A DNA stretch of 64,000 nt, taken from NCBI RefSeq assembly GCF_000226095.1, contig NC_016476.1, forward strand, positions 3,472,001-3,536,000, in the 5' to 3' direction. Below are positions 32,150 through 44,325 of the stretch, piece by piece. How positions within the stretch are numbered: the stretch's first letter is position 1; the number at the start of each line of letters is the position of its first letter. Source of the DNA: Thermothelomyces thermophilus ATCC 42464. Its lineage: Eukaryota > Ascomycota > Sordariomycetes > Sordariales > Chaetomiaceae. Below the pieces are notes generated by a model. The model was not told the origin of the DNA and did no database searches. It saw only the letters and a list, made by a program, of their open reading frames with translations. The translations under genes were made by a program, and so were the position numbers.

Positions 32150-34570
32150 ATGTCTAGGACGGTCTCAACAACAGCCACGCCCGCTGCGAATAAGGAGAAC
32201 CTCGTACCCCGTAGCCGCTTTCCAACTCCGCAATCTCTAGACCGCCTACACAAACCGTTTAAGTGCCCCGCTCACGCTACTCGCACCGTTGCAACAGACC
32301 GTCCGGCTCGAAAACGGAGAAAGGTTGATTACAGAGGCGCCGACGGAGAGGAAGACGCTGACAGGCCATACACCAATGCCGACCGACTCGCCCTGGCAAG
32401 TCGAGACGTGAATAGGTTTCCCGTATTTCAACCAAAAGACAAGGAGCTGGTGTTTCGCAAGGCCTTTTCCGTTCCGTTCGTCAACAAGGAGGCTGCTGGA
32501 TACAATCCGAACCGGCCGCCACCAACCCTAGGACTGAGACAGGGCGCAGCCTTCATTGCGAAGCCGTTGCACGACCCGTGTGGCGAGTTTGCTATTGTGC
32601 TATATGACCCAACGATTGACGACAAGCCCAAGAAGGCGCCCGAAGCCGGGGAGGAACGAAAGGATGCAGAACCGCCATCGAAATTAGACGCTCCGCTGAT
32701 GCACAAGAGCCTTGCCGAGATCCTGGGAATAAAAAAAAGAGTTCAGGGCGAGCATCCACGGGTCCCGGTTGTCATCGACCCCAGGCTGGCTAAGGTGCTC
32801 CGCCCACACCAGATTGACGGCGTCAAATTCATGTACAGATGTGTGACGGGCATGATCGACGAAAAGGCGCATGGATGCATTATGGCCGACGAGATGGGTC
32901 TTGGTAAGACCCTGCAGTGCATCACTCTGCTTTGGACCCTGTTGAAACAATCACCCGAAGCCGGGAAGCCCACAATCCAGAAGGCTATCGTGGCATGCCC
33001 CTCGAGTTTAGTGCGGAACTGGGCAAACGAACTGACAAAGTGGCTGGGCGCTGATGCTATTAACCCTTTCGCTATTGACGGCAAGGCATCCAAGGAAGAG
33101 TTGACTCGGCAGCTCCGCCAATGGGCAATCTCCACTGGTCGTTCAATCACCCGCCCGGTCATCATTGTCTCCTACGAGACCCTCCGCCTCAATGTCGAGG
33201 AGCTCAGGAATACTCCAATCGGCTTGATGCTTTGCGACGAGGGGCATCGTCTCAAAAACGGAGACAGCCAAACGTTCAATGCGTTGAACAGCCTGAACGT
33301 TTCTCGTCGCGTCATCCTGTCTGGTACCCCGATACAAAACGACCTGTCAGAGTACTTCGCCCTCATCAACTTTGCGAACCCTGACCTTCTGGGGACCCGC
33401 TTGGAGTTCCGCAAGCGCTTTGAGCTTCCCATTCTCCGTGGGCGCGATGCTGATGCCTCTGAGGCCGAGCGGCAACGCGGTGATGAGTGCCTTGCTGAGC
33501 TGCTCGGCATCGTCAACAAGTTCATCATCCGTCGCACAAACGACATCCTGTCCAAGTACCTCCCGGTCAAGTACGAGCATGTCGTGTTCTGCAAATTAGC
33601 CCCCTTCCAGCTGGCTCTCTACAACTACTTTATCACCTCCCCCGGCATTCAGGCTTTGCTTAGAGGCAAAGGCTCTCAGCCGCTCAAGGCCATCGGCATT
33701 TTGAAGAAGCTTTGCAACCATCCCGATCTGTTGGACCTCGCTGCCGACCTTCCAGGTTGCGAGCAATTCTGGCCGGAGGACTACGTCCCAAAGGAAGCTC
33801 GCGGTCGCGATCGCGACATCAGGCCGTGGTACTCGGGCAAAATGCAGGTGCTTGACCGTATGCTCGCCCGCATCCGTGCCGACACCAACGACAAGATTGT
33901 GCTCATTAGCAACTATACCCAGACCCTCGATCTTTTCGAGCGCCTCTGCCGCTCCCGCGGCTATGGTTGCTTGCGTCTTGACGGCGCCATGAACGTAAAC
34001 AAGCGCCAGAAGCTCGTCGACAAGTTCAACGACCCCAACGGTGACGAGTTTGTCTTCCTACTCTCATCCAAGGCAGGCGGGTGCGGCCTTAACCTGATTG
34101 GCGCCAACCGTCTCGTCCTCTTCGATCCGGACTGGAACCCGGCGGCCGACCAGCAAGCTCTGGCCCGTGTCTGGCGTGACGGGCAGAAAAAGGATTGTTT
34201 CGTCTACCGCTTCATCGCCACAGGCACGATCGAGGAAAAGATCTTCCAACGGCAGAGCCACAAGCAGAGTCTGAGCTCGTGCGTCGTTGACTCGGCCGAG
34301 GACGTGGAACGGCATTTCAGTTTGGATTCCCTGCGGGAATTGTTCCAGTTCAGGGGAGATACGAGGAGCGACACGCACGACACGTTCAAGTGTAAGCGCT
34401 GCCGGCCGGACGGGAAACAGCATATCAAGGCGCAGGCGATGCTGTATGGCGACACGAGCACGTGGAATCACTTTGTCAATGAGGGTCTGAAGGGCATTGA
34501 GGATCATTTGCTGAAGCAGGAGTGTGGTGGGGACGAGGTCAGTGCTGTGTTCCAGTACATTTCTCATTGA
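32150..34570 (+). CDS. rad54: DNA repair and recombination ATPase Rad54 (Snf2 family)
   Basis: Rad54 is the dsDNA translocase that works with Rad51 in homologous recombination. From ATG 32150 it is 806 residues with no internal intron. The N-terminus contains HKPFKCP and basic KRRKVDY. Snf2 motifs are in order: MADEMGLGKTLQCI (Walker A, about residue 247), CPSSLVRNWANEL, VSYETLR, LCDEGHRLKN (DEGH box, about 362), LSGTPIQNDLSEY, then the helicase C lobe with ISNYTQTLDLFERLCR, LRLDGAMN, LLSSKAGGCGLNLIGANRLV and QALARVWRDGQKKDCFVYR. The C-terminal Cys pair (CKRC) is as in Rad54. A 49-nt candidate intron (32109-32157; GTATGC, GCTGAC, TAG) ends just inside this ORF. Splicing would create AT|G from 32107-32108 plus 32158 and shorten the N-terminus by two residues. 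The upstream Met therefore remains uncertain, the rest not. Confidence 0.96.
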   Translation: MSRTVSTTATPAANKENLVPRSRFPTPQSLDRLHKPFKCPAHATRTVATDRPARKRRKVDYRGADGEEDADRPYTNADRLALASRDVNRFPVFQPKDKELVFRKAFSVPFVNKEAAGYNPNRPPPTLGLRQGAAFIAKPLHDPCGEFAIVLYDPTIDDKPKKAPEAGEERKDAEPPSKLDAPLMHKSLAEILGIKKRVQGEHPRVPVVIDPRLAKVLRPHQIDGVKFMYRCVTGMIDEKAHGCIMADEMGLGKTLQCITLLWTLLKQSPEAGKPTIQKAIVACPSSLVRNWANELTKWLGADAINPFAIDGKASKEELTRQLRQWAISTGRSITRPVIIVSYETLRLNVEELRNTPIGLMLCDEGHRLKNGDSQTFNALNSLNVSRRVILSGTPIQNDLSEYFALINFANPDLLGTRLEFRKRFELPILRGRDADASEAERQRGDECLAELLGIVNKFIIRRTNDILSKYLPVKYEHVVFCKLAPFQLALYNYFITSPGIQALLRGKGSQPLKAIGILKKLCNHPDLLDLAADLPGCEQFWPEDYVPKEARGRDRDIRPWYSGKMQVLDRMLARIRADTNDKIVLISNYTQTLDLFERLCRSRGYGCLRLDGAMNVNKRQKLVDKFNDPNGDEFVFLLSSKAGGCGLNLIGANRLVLFDPDWNPAADQQALARVWRDGQKKDCFVYRFIATGTIEEKIFQRQSHKQSLSSCVVDSAEDVERHFSLDSLRELFQFRGDTRSDTHDTFKCKRCRPDGKQHIKAQAMLYGDTSTWNHFVNEGLKGIEDHLLKQECGGDEVSAVFQYISH

Positions 34571-34813
34571 TGAGGAGCAAGCGATGTTGCAAGCGCGTTG
34601 ATGTCGGTTTGCTTATGTTGCGGAAGTTGAATCCGTTGCTGCGGTCCTTGTCTTGATCTGAATTGTTGCCCAAGAAGAAGAATGTATTTTGCAATGCCGC
34701 TTCGAATGAGAGACGCCGAGATGATGAGACAACAAAATACAGCATGAGCACTCAGAACGGAACTCGCGCAATGCTCTCAAGGTGACCCTCTCAAAGCAAG
34801 ATCCTGCTCTGCT
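34571..34813. other. Convergent 3' region of rad54 and UGGT
   Basis: Only 243 bp separate the stops of two converging genes, so their 3' UTRs probably lie close together or overlap. No other element is seen. Confidence 0.6.
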
Positions 34814-37800
34814 TTACAATTCGTCCTTGACACTCGTCGTTTCGGTCGCCCGGTCTTCTTCAAACTTCCTGCTCTTCGTATTCTTCTCCACTTCCCCGGC
34901 TTGCTGCTCCTGCTGCTCCTCCCTCCGCCGCTTCAGCAGCGCAGCAATCTCCTCATCATACTCAGTCCACTCCGGCACTTGTCTACGCGCCCGGTCCAGC
35001 TTGGGTTCCTTGGTCTGGGGATTGTTACACAAATCAATCGTCCTTGCTTCCTCGAGCGTCTCGTCGCTACACCACGTCTCGCACCACAGCCACTCTTGCG
35101 GCAGCGAGTGGATTGGGATCTGAAACTGCATGTGGTTCGGCAGGTCCTGGTCCAGATTGGCGAGCGAGTGCGGGTCCGCCGAGAGGGTGTGATACTGCTG
35201 TCGAAGCCGGTCGCCCGCGGCCAGCTCGCGGAACCGTCGCAGGTCAACCACGTACAGCGCGCTGATGTGGTATGGCAGGCCCCTGAGGTAGTTCGCCCAG
35301 TAGCCCGTCTTCCAGAACCGGAAACCCTCCATCTCGGTGCGCGAGTCGCACATGGGCGTGAATCCGTAGGGTGCCCCGTGCAGGTCGTGGGTGACGAGGT
35401 CGTACATGTCGGTGCGCACAATCTGGTCGGCGTCGACGAAAATTACCTTGTCGAGGGACAGGGGGAAGAGCACGTCGAGGAAGAGGATCTTGTAACCCCA
35501 GATCTCGCGTTGTTTTTCTTTTTGCTGGCGCAGCCAGTGTGGCCATTTGTACGTGACCATCTCGTAGGTGAAGTTGTAGTGGGCCGCGAGGTGCGGGATA
35601 GAGTTCTTGAAGGATGGGGACAGGAATTGCTCGATGAACCAGAATTTGACGGTGTGGTTAGTGTGCCGCATGACCGAGACCATCATAATGTTGAGCATGC
35701 GCTCGTAGAGGTGACCGCTGGCGACGGAGAAGATATTGATGTCGGCATGCTGCGTGGCGGAAAGGGACTTGGTCTCGGGAGTGGACTTGGCGCGGCCGAA
35801 GAGGCCTTCGGCGAACTTGAGGCCCTTTGAAACATATTCCATTGCGCTACCGGTGCCGGCGTTGGCGCTGGATTCCTCGAGAACGTCCTCTGCCTCCATT
35901 CCAGGTTTACGCTTCAGGCGTGGGTACAGCGTGGTACCTTGGAAGTCCATGAGCACAATTTCGGTGGTGTTGTCGCCAGGAACGGGCGTCCAGCCTTGGG
36001 CGCCGGCACTCTCCATGGAAAAGATGTCTGAGCTCCGGCCTTCCTTCAGACGGAGGTTGTAGACGCCTGGGCTAGCCTTGAACTGGAAGTAACCCAGGTT
36101 GGCCATGATAATAGTGTCCGCGAAGTGCGGGTCTCGCTCAGTTCCCAGCACGAGCTGCACACCCCTAGGAGGCCGGCCTGCCGGCATTTCGCGGGAGTGG
36201 CCTTCGATCAAGATACTCTCGAGCTCATAAACTGCCTCGATATGTTCGGTGCCTCTTCTGGTCTTGATGTCCTTGATGCGCAGATTGTCTAGGTCGTCAA
36301 CGGAGACCTTGGGTGCCACTAGCCATGCTGGCGGCACATCCATGCCGGCGACGAGCAGCGTGTCTAGCGGAACGCCAGCAAAGTTTGCCGAGAGCGCCTT
36401 AACCTTGCCATGCTCGTCAAAGCTAGGCGCCGACTCAAGAACGTAGCGGTAGAATCTCTTGACGGGAAGTTCCCCTAGCTCTTCTATAGGATTGAGGAAG
36501 ATCTTGAGATGGACGCCTTCAAGCTCGGAAAGCACTTTGAGTACGGGAGCCCACTTTTGACCGACCTCGCTCGCGGGGTTGATGATGGCAACCAAGAATA
36601 TGGTTGCCCTCGAGGGATCGCCGACTTCGAACGATGTGTGCGTCGAGTTTAGCTTATTGAAAGCAGTTGTCCTCAGAGATGGTGCTGAGCCAAAGATGCC
36701 TTGTGGGAGATCCGAGATACCAGAAAGAGCGGTGACCGAGGTTACCTTGGCAGCATCCAAGGGGCCCGAGATCTTGTCGTCCAGCCCCAGGTCCTCAACC
36801 GCCTTGTGAACGGGCAAGATCCGGCTTGCGCGCTCGGCGCTGAGAAGCTGATCAAAGTCCTCCTTCGAGAAATCTTCGGCTGACTGAATGGGACCGACGA
36901 CACGGCCGTTGAGGATCAACGCGTTGTCGCCCGCCTGAAGCTTGGCAGTTGCAAGGAAGGCTGCGAGGGCAGCGTCGTAACCTGGATCAGCCTGTGCCTC
37001 ACCGCTCTGGAGAATGGTCTCCAGGTCAAGGAGCCGGCTGACTGCGGACAGTTCGCTTTCACGAGCCTTAATGCGTTGATTGAGCTGCGAGGCGGAGCGG
37101 GTGACGTCTTTTGGGTTATGCACAATATCCACGCGGACGCCCGGCTGATCTCTGCGAAACTGGAGGGCGAAGTAAAGAAGTTTCTGGCCGTCAAGACTGT
37201 CCAGATCCGTGATAACCGTTAGAGCAGCCCAGTCTGCCTTGATAGACTGATCGTCAGCCTCAATAATTGGCACCTTGCTGAGGACATCGTGGTGCTCGGT
37301 GTAAATCTTCTTTACATTGAGCACCTTTAGATCTGTCGCATCCTCGGGGAATATCAACGAATTACGCCTTGCGACGGCGTTCTCCAGGAACATGCCAGGA
37401 ACCCAAACGTTGTCGTTTATCTGTCCAAAATAGGCTGCGTGCTGAAGAGCTTGCAGATCGACCATCAATTTCTGATTCATGACCTTGACCCAATGTTCGT
37501 CCCGAGGGATTGCAAAGCCATTCAGGAAGACGGAGGGAATCTCGCCACCGGCGCGTAGGCGCTCAACCCAGTGCTTAGCGAGGTGAATTTGTTTCTCGTG
37601 TGTCTCCGAGGTGAAAATGTCGTTGAACGGCAGCGGGCTCGCCTCTGGCCGCAGAGGTCGGTCCTTGATGGCCTCAAGCAGGATGTTCTGGTCGGGCCTG
37701 GCCGTCTTCCTCTGCTCAAGCGACTTCTCCAGATAGGACACCACCGCTGAGAGGCCGTGGTTCTCCAAAAGATAGTAGACGACCTTGGCCTGTTCAATGG

Positions 37801-39374
37801 CTTCTCCAGTTGGTGTGAGCGGAACCAGCCCGAATCGAATCGGGATAAGCCGCCTCACGAAGCCTAAGAGCTGTGTTGTCACCATTTCGACGTCCTCAGG
37901 CTTCGTGAAGTCCACAGGGACGACCAGATTGAAGATATCCTTCCGGATTTGGGGCAGACCATGGCCCATGGGTTGAATCACGGCATAGATGCTCGGCGAG
38001 AATTCGCGGTACCGCTTATCCTTTTCAAGGTTGTTGAGCCAAATGATGACCCGACCGTCTTCAATCTCATCACGCCAGTCGAACCGGCGCGGTTCTTCGT
38101 CACCCGACCTTGCCTGAGCAATTTCTGGGTGGCCCAGCAGGGAGATGGCCTGTTGCCCGCTAAGACCGAGGTCGAGAACACCATTGATCAGCTTGCGCTC
38201 GCGCTGAAGTAATTCCACCAGTCCGAACGGTTGGATTTGGCGTTCAATCAGCTGAAGGCCATTCATCCACAATATGTTCACCCCCTCAGGAAGCAGCACC
38301 CTCCGGTTACCCGCATGCTCGGCCTTGAAGTCGGCGGACACGTTGTGGGCCGCAAGGAATGTTGAGTACTTGGGGAAGTCCTGTGTGAGCTTTAGCAGAG
38401 TCTCAAACGGCGCATCACTCTGCATAATGAAAGACGCCGCCTTCATGCCCAGTGGCGCAAGCTCGGACTTTTCCAGTGGCTTGATGTCTGTGATCTCTTC
38501 CTCCTCGTTGAGGACCACCTGCGAGGACCCAATGGGGTTTGGGGTTTGATCAGGGGGTGCCTCGCCGGAGCCGGTGTCCCGGTCATCAATAACAATGTAG
38601 TCTGTCCGTTTGAGCGCGAGCTCCACTCCGTAGCCATTGACGGAGAGGGCTTCTCTGCGTTGTGCAGGGTTTCTTTTGTATCTAACCCGGTACGTGCCCT
38701 CTCCGTTCTGGGCCAATTTCAGGGCGGCTTGATGGAAGTTGCCAAAGTCAGGCGACGTAATATCAGCGTAGAGAATGATTTCACGGGGTCCTGTCCCGAT
38801 CTTGCGATCAAACGGCAGTACACGTTCCTGGGCGTCTCCCCTGACATCCCCGTGCGCAACGTCCAGGGCGGGAGTGCAATATTGTTTACCACCAACCAAG
38901 AACCATTGCCCACACTTGTCCTGGTCATCCGGGAGCGAGGGTTCCACCGCAGTGGTGTAGTACTGATAGTGTGCTTCCACACGGGGTGCTGCCGTCCGCA
39001 TGGAAAGGCCTAACCTGAAGGTCGACAAGGCCTCCCCGTCCATATGCCCATCCCTGCGCAGAACTTCGATAAACTTCTCATATAATGCCTTGTCGGTCGT
39101 GGCTTCAAGGAAGTGCCCCTGTGCAATCCGGTTGAGGAGAGGAAAATAGGCCGTCGCATTCTCGGAAGCTGCTGTTTCTCTGAAAGTCCGTGAGCTATGG
39201 TCCGCGTTCGAGGGCAAGATGGACCTACAGCAACTCCACCAAATAAGGGGGGGACGGGAATGCTGCCTTAAGCGCAACATTGACTGATGGCGAGGCGGCA
39301 ACCAGTGATGAAGGGAGCCATGGGGCAACTAGGAGGGCAGTGATGCCCCAAGGAAGCTGTGAGAGTGGGAGCAT
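34814..39374 (-). CDS. gpt1: UDP-glucose:glycoprotein glucosyltransferase (ER folding sensor), KDEL-terminated
   Basis: UGGT re-glucosylates misfolded N-glycoproteins in the ER lumen for another calnexin cycle. Exons are 39374-39229 and 39179-34814, separated by a 49-nt intron (GTAGGT...TTTCAG); the product is 1503 residues. Exon 1 is needed for a proper start: MLPLSQLPWGITALLVAPWL is a clear signal peptide, followed by ASPSVNVALKAAFPSPPYLV and, across the junction, ELLETAASENATAYFP. Reading straight through without splicing gives a false N-terminus. The long middle is the TRXL/beta-rich folding-sensor region. The C-terminal GT24 domain has IWGYKILFLDVLFPLSLDKV, then FVDADQIVRTDMYDL (DxD near residue 1298), TPMCDSRTEMEGFRFWKTGY and LDQDLPNHMQ. 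The protein ends VKDEL, an ER retrieval signal. It is head to head with coatomer alpha. Confidence 0.96.
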
Positions 39375-40206
39375 GGCGCCTACAGCTGCCCGAAGGCGCT
39401 GTTACAGAGTGTTTGTCTGCTGTATCGGATGTCGTCGACGTTCAGGGGAGTAACGGAAGGCAATTGATCAAGGAGTACGACCCTAGTCTCTTTTTCTCGC
39501 AACGAATGGGCCCGCTGCAGGTTATTGCCACGTTGGCAGTTGCCTTCAACGTCCTGCAAATGTGCTGCTTACACCATCGGGAACTCGAAAATGAAGGGTT
39601 ACCGAGATTGTAGACGCTGGATTAACACAAAGCGCTTTGATATCTTTTCCGAGTTTCTCTTCCGCCCTTTCATGTACACATTGTGTTGACGCGAGTTGGC
39701 AAGTTGTATGGTGGTTCTCGAGACACGGCATTCGCACGCGGGCGTCAACTGCAGTGGGTTGTCGAGCTTCTGGACAGATCGCAGGGAACAAGCTGCGCAG
39801 CCAATGGTTTGGAAGCGCTCCACTGCTTCTCCAAGCCTGAACGCACGTCAGAGGCCCGTGCTGCCCGGTCCCTGACCGGGGGAGCTGGAGTGGGCCCGGA
39901 AAATTGAATGTGCGTTTTGGGTCTGAGGTTCGGTCGCAGGCTCTGGAACCCACATCTCGCAGTGAGATGCCACGGTTCCCAATGAATTGATTGACGGCGG
40001 ATACGCTTGACAACCAGCAGCCGGCCCCGACTCCTCGAACCACCATCCACGTCCCTACAGACCCGGCTGCTGCTCAACGTGCAGGCACACCTCGCGACAC
40101 GCGTTCCACTGTTCGCTACTGCCCACCATTTCTGCAGCACTTGCCTGCCCGTATTTCAAGTTGATGCCGGGAGCCGCTTAGGCCTCGGGTTCCCCCCTAA
40201 GCCAAG
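39375..40206. other. Shared upstream region of UGGT and coatomer alpha
   Basis: An 832-bp divergent promoter between two secretory-pathway genes. An inverted repeat TGCCA-CGT-TGGCA (39526-39538) contains CCACG. No gene or RNA is seen. Confidence 0.55.
39526..39538. promoter_or_regulatory. Inverted repeat TGCCA-CGT-TGGCA in the UGGT/coatomer promoter
   Basis: Perfect 5-bp arms with a 3-bp centre lie about 150 bp upstream of the UGGT start. The CCACG core resembles half-sites bound by bZIP factors of the unfolded protein response, but it may be chance. Confidence 0.25.
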
Positions 40207-43200
40207 ATGCAGTCCTCCTCGGGAATGCTCACAAAGGTGTGTGCTCCTGGCGGTCCATACGGTTTGCGCAATGCGCAGGAGTCACCTCTGACAAGTATTA
40301 CAGTTTGAGTCCAAGTCGTCGCGCGCAAAGGGCATCGCATTCCACCCTAAACGGTCCGCAGCAGCTCCTCGAGCTTCCCCGCCAGTTGCGCCTCGAGACT
40401 AATGCTCTTTGTTACCCCAGACCATGGATTCTCGTCTCCCTTCACTCGTCCACCATTCAGCTGTGGGATTATCGAATGGGCACCTTGATTGACCGATTCG
40501 AAGAGCACGATGGCCCCGTCCGCGGCGTCGATTTTCACAAGACGCAGGTGAGGACGGACAGGGGTGGAGACAAAAACAAGCAGGTTGACTGACGCGGTGG
40601 CAGCCCCTTTTCGTTTCGGGAGGCGATGACTACAAGATCAAGGTCTGGTCGTACCAGACACGCCGCTGCCTGTTCACGCTAAATGGGCATCTCGACTATG
40701 TCCGCACTGTCTTCTTTCACCACGAGCTTCCTTGGATCGTCAGCGCCAGTGACGATCAGACCATTCGGATATGGAACTGGCAAAACCGCTCCCTGCTTTG
40801 CACCATGACAGGCCACAACCATTACGCAATGTGCGCTCAATTCCACCCCAAGGAGGATCTTGTCGTCTCGGCCTCGCTTGACCAGTCAGTCCGGGTTTGG
40901 GATAGTACGTGGTTGCCTTTCACATTCCTCGGCATGACTCCTAACTGACCTCGACAGTCTCTGGCCTTCGCAAGAAGCACTCCGCTCCGACCTCCATGTC
41001 GTTCGAGGACCAAGTCTCCCGCGCCAATGCAAACCAGACCGACATGTTCGGTAACACGGATGCCGTCGTCAAATTCGTTCTCGAGGGCCACGACAGGGGC
41101 GTGAACTGGGTTGCTTTCCATCCCACGATGCCCTTGATCGTCTCCGCTGGAGATGACCGTCTGATCAAGCTGTGGCGCATGAGCGAGACCAAGGCTGTAC
41201 GTTGTTGGAAGACAATACCCGTGGGTTGGCTCTCGGCTTGTACTGACGTGGCACAGTGGGAGGTCGATACTTGCAGAGGTCACTTCCAGAACGCTAGCGG
41301 CTGTCTGTTTCACCCACACCAGGATCTCATCCTGTCCGCAGGAGAAGACAAAACCATCAGGGTCTGGGACCTGAACAAGCGCACCGCTGTTCACACTTTC
41401 AAACGCGAGAACGACCGCTTTTGGGTCATCGCAGCCCATCCGGAAATTAACCTCTTCGCTGCCGGCCACGATAAGTATGTTGGCGTACCTTCTCGCCATG
41501 AGTCATGCGCTGACCTGATGCAGTGGTGTGATGGTGTTCAAGCTTGAGCGCGAGAGACCGGCTTCAGCCGTGTACCAGAACAACTTGTTTTACATCACAA
41601 AAGACAAGTGTGTCAAGTCTTACGACTTCCAGAAGAACATTGAATCGCCCACACTTCTATCCCTCAAGAAGCTGGGCAGCCCCTGGGTACCACCCCGCAC
41701 CCTCTCTTACAACCCGGCCGAGCGCTCAATCTTGGTCACGTCATCGGCAGACGGCGGCACCTACGAGCTAGTTAGTCTTCCTCGGGACGGCTCTGGAGCG
41801 ATCGAGCCGGCAGAGTCGAAACGCGGCCAGGGCAACTCTGCCATCTTCGTTGCTCGCAACCGGTTTGCGGTCCTGAACACGTCCACCCAGACGGTGGATA
41901 TCAAGGACCTAACCAACAACACCACGAGGTCTTTCAAGCCTCCTGTTGGGACCAGCGACATTTACTTTGGAGGAACCGGCAATCTCCTCATTATCACACC
42001 TACCGCCGTCCACCTTTACGATATCCAACAGAAGAAAACGGCCGCAGAGCTTGCTGTCAATGGCGTGAAGTACGTGGTGTGGTCCAATGATGGCCTCTAT
42101 GCTGCGCTGCTCAGCAAGCACAATGTCACCATTGTGACGAAGACTCTGGAGCAGGTCAGCACCCTTCACGAGACTATTCGGATTAAGAGCGCCACGTGGG
42201 ATGATGCGGGAGTGCTCCTGTATTCGACTTTGAACCACGTCAAGTACACCTTGCTCAATGGCGACAATGGTATCGTTCGGACCCTGGACCAAACCGTGTA
42301 CCTCGTTCGCGTCAAGGGCCGCAATGTGTATTGCCTTGACCGCGCCGCGAAGCCGAGGATCCTTCAGATCGACCCTACTGAGTACCGGTTCAAGCTCGCG
42401 CTCGTGAAGAGGAACTACGAGGAAATGCTCCATATCATTCAAAACTCCAGCTTGGTCGGCCAGTCGATCATCTCATACCTGCAGAAAAAGGGTTACCCCG
42501 AGATCGCTCTCCAGTTCGTGCAGGACCCTGCTACGCGCTTTGAGCTGGCAATCGAGTGCGGGAATCTGGAGGTGGCAGTCGAGGTCGCCAAGCAACTGGA
42601 CCGCCCCAAGCTTTGGACGAGGTTGAGCACCGAGGCGCTCGCTCATGGCAACCACTCCGTGGTCGAGATGTGCTACCAGAAACTCAAGCACTTTGACAAG
42701 CTCTCGTTCCTTTACCTGACGACAGGCGACAATACTAAGCTGTCAAGGATGGCCAAGATCGCCGAACATCGGGGAGACTTCACTTCGAGATTCCAGAACG
42801 CGCTCTACCTGGGAGAGGTTGAGGATAGGATTCAAATGTTCAAGGAAATCGATTTATGTGCGTGTTCTTCTCCCTCGCGTTTCGAGCTACGCTGACTTTC
42901 TCCAGACCCTCTTGCATACATGACGGCCAAAGCCCACGGCCTGGAGGAAGAGGTTCAGTCCATCCTCGAGGCTACTGGCCTCACAGAAGACCAGCTCAAT
43001 CTTCCTACCTTCGGCAAGCCGCTCACCCCCCCCAGTCCCGTCGTACCGACGTACCAGGCCAATTGGCCGACTAAGGCGACCTCTCAGTCGTTCTTTGAGA
43101 AAGCGCTCCTCGGCCAGGTTGAGGGCCTTTCGCTCGAAGACGAACCGGCCGCGGCCAACGGTCTTGGCGAGGCAGAGGAAGAAGGCACTGCGAAGCGGGA

Positions 43201-44325
43201 TACGCTCGGTGAAGCCGATGAGGATGAGGATGCCGCTGGCTGGGACATGGGCGAGGACATCGTCGCCGAGGTTGAGGAGGGCTTTGTCAACGTGGAGAGC
43301 GCCGACGCGGGCGGTGCGGGCAGCAGTGAGGCAGACCTGTGGGCCCGCAATTCCCCGTTGGCTGTCGACCATGTCGCTGGCGGGTCTTTCGAGACGGCCA
43401 TGCAACTGCTTAACCGCCAAGTCGGTGCCGTCAACTTTGCGCCGCTCAAGCCCCGGTTCTTGGAGGTTTACCAAGCCTCGAAGACCTACCTACCCGCGTC
43501 GGCTGGTCTACCGCCGCTCGTCAACTATGTCCGCCGCACAGTCGAGGAGACTGATCCGAGGAAGGTTCTCCCAATTATTCCAAGAGACTTGGAATATTTG
43601 GCGTCCAACGACCTGCAGCGGGGTTACGACGCGATGAAGGCTAACAGGCTGGAGGACGGTCTGAGAATCTTCAAGGGCATCCTTCACGCGGTGCTGATCA
43701 ACGCCGTAGGCAGTGACAGCGAGGTGGCCGAGGCCAAGAAGTTGATTGCCTCGGCCAGCGAGTATGCCGTTGCCATGTCGATTGAGCTCGGGCGGAGAGC
43801 GCTCGGCTCTCCTGACACGGTCAACCAGGATCCTCAACTGCTGAAGCGGAGCCTGGAGCTGTCGGCCTACTTTACGATTCCCAAAATCGAGGTGCCACAT
43901 CGCCAGCTAGCCCTGCTCAATGCCATGAATTTGGCGATGCGCAGCAAGAACTACAACTCGGCGTTGAGTTTTGCCAACAGGATATTGGCTAACGGGGGGG
44001 CGACCAGGATCCTGGAGAGTGTGAGTCCATTTCTTTGGCCATCCCACTGTGACCTTGTGATGTAGCTGACAGTATATCGCAGGCCCGTCGGACCAAGGCT
44101 CAATGTGAGCGCAACCCGAATGACGCGGTCGAGATTGAGTTCGATCAGTTTGCCGAGTTCGACATCTGTGCAGCCAGCCACACACCAATTTACAGCGGCA
44201 CCGCGTATGAGGAGTGCGCGTTTGACGGGTCCAAGTACCACACCAAGTACAAGGGCACAGTTTGCGTCGTGTGCGAGGTCTGCGAGGTTGGCAAGCACGG
44301 AAGCGGCCTCAAGCTGTTCGCTTGA
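40207..44325 (+). CDS. cop1: Coatomer (COPI) subunit alpha
   Basis: Alpha-COP forms the COPI cage and binds KKxx cargo for Golgi-to-ER retrieval. I place nine exons: 40207-40236, 40304-40353, 40421-40547, 40604-40904, 40958-41196, 41257-41474, 41524-42857, 42906-44020 and 44083-44325. The introns are 48-67 nt; the total is 1218 residues, the normal length. The first exon codes for only ten residues ([10 protein letters not shown]). WD40 repeats fill about residues 1-300 ([57 protein letters not shown]). The second propeller and helical region follow ([38 protein letters not shown]). An acidic linker leads to the COPI-C domain ([30 protein letters not shown]), ending GLKLFA. Exons 1-6 are densely split, as usual for the 5' part of fungal genes. 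Confidence 0.96.
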
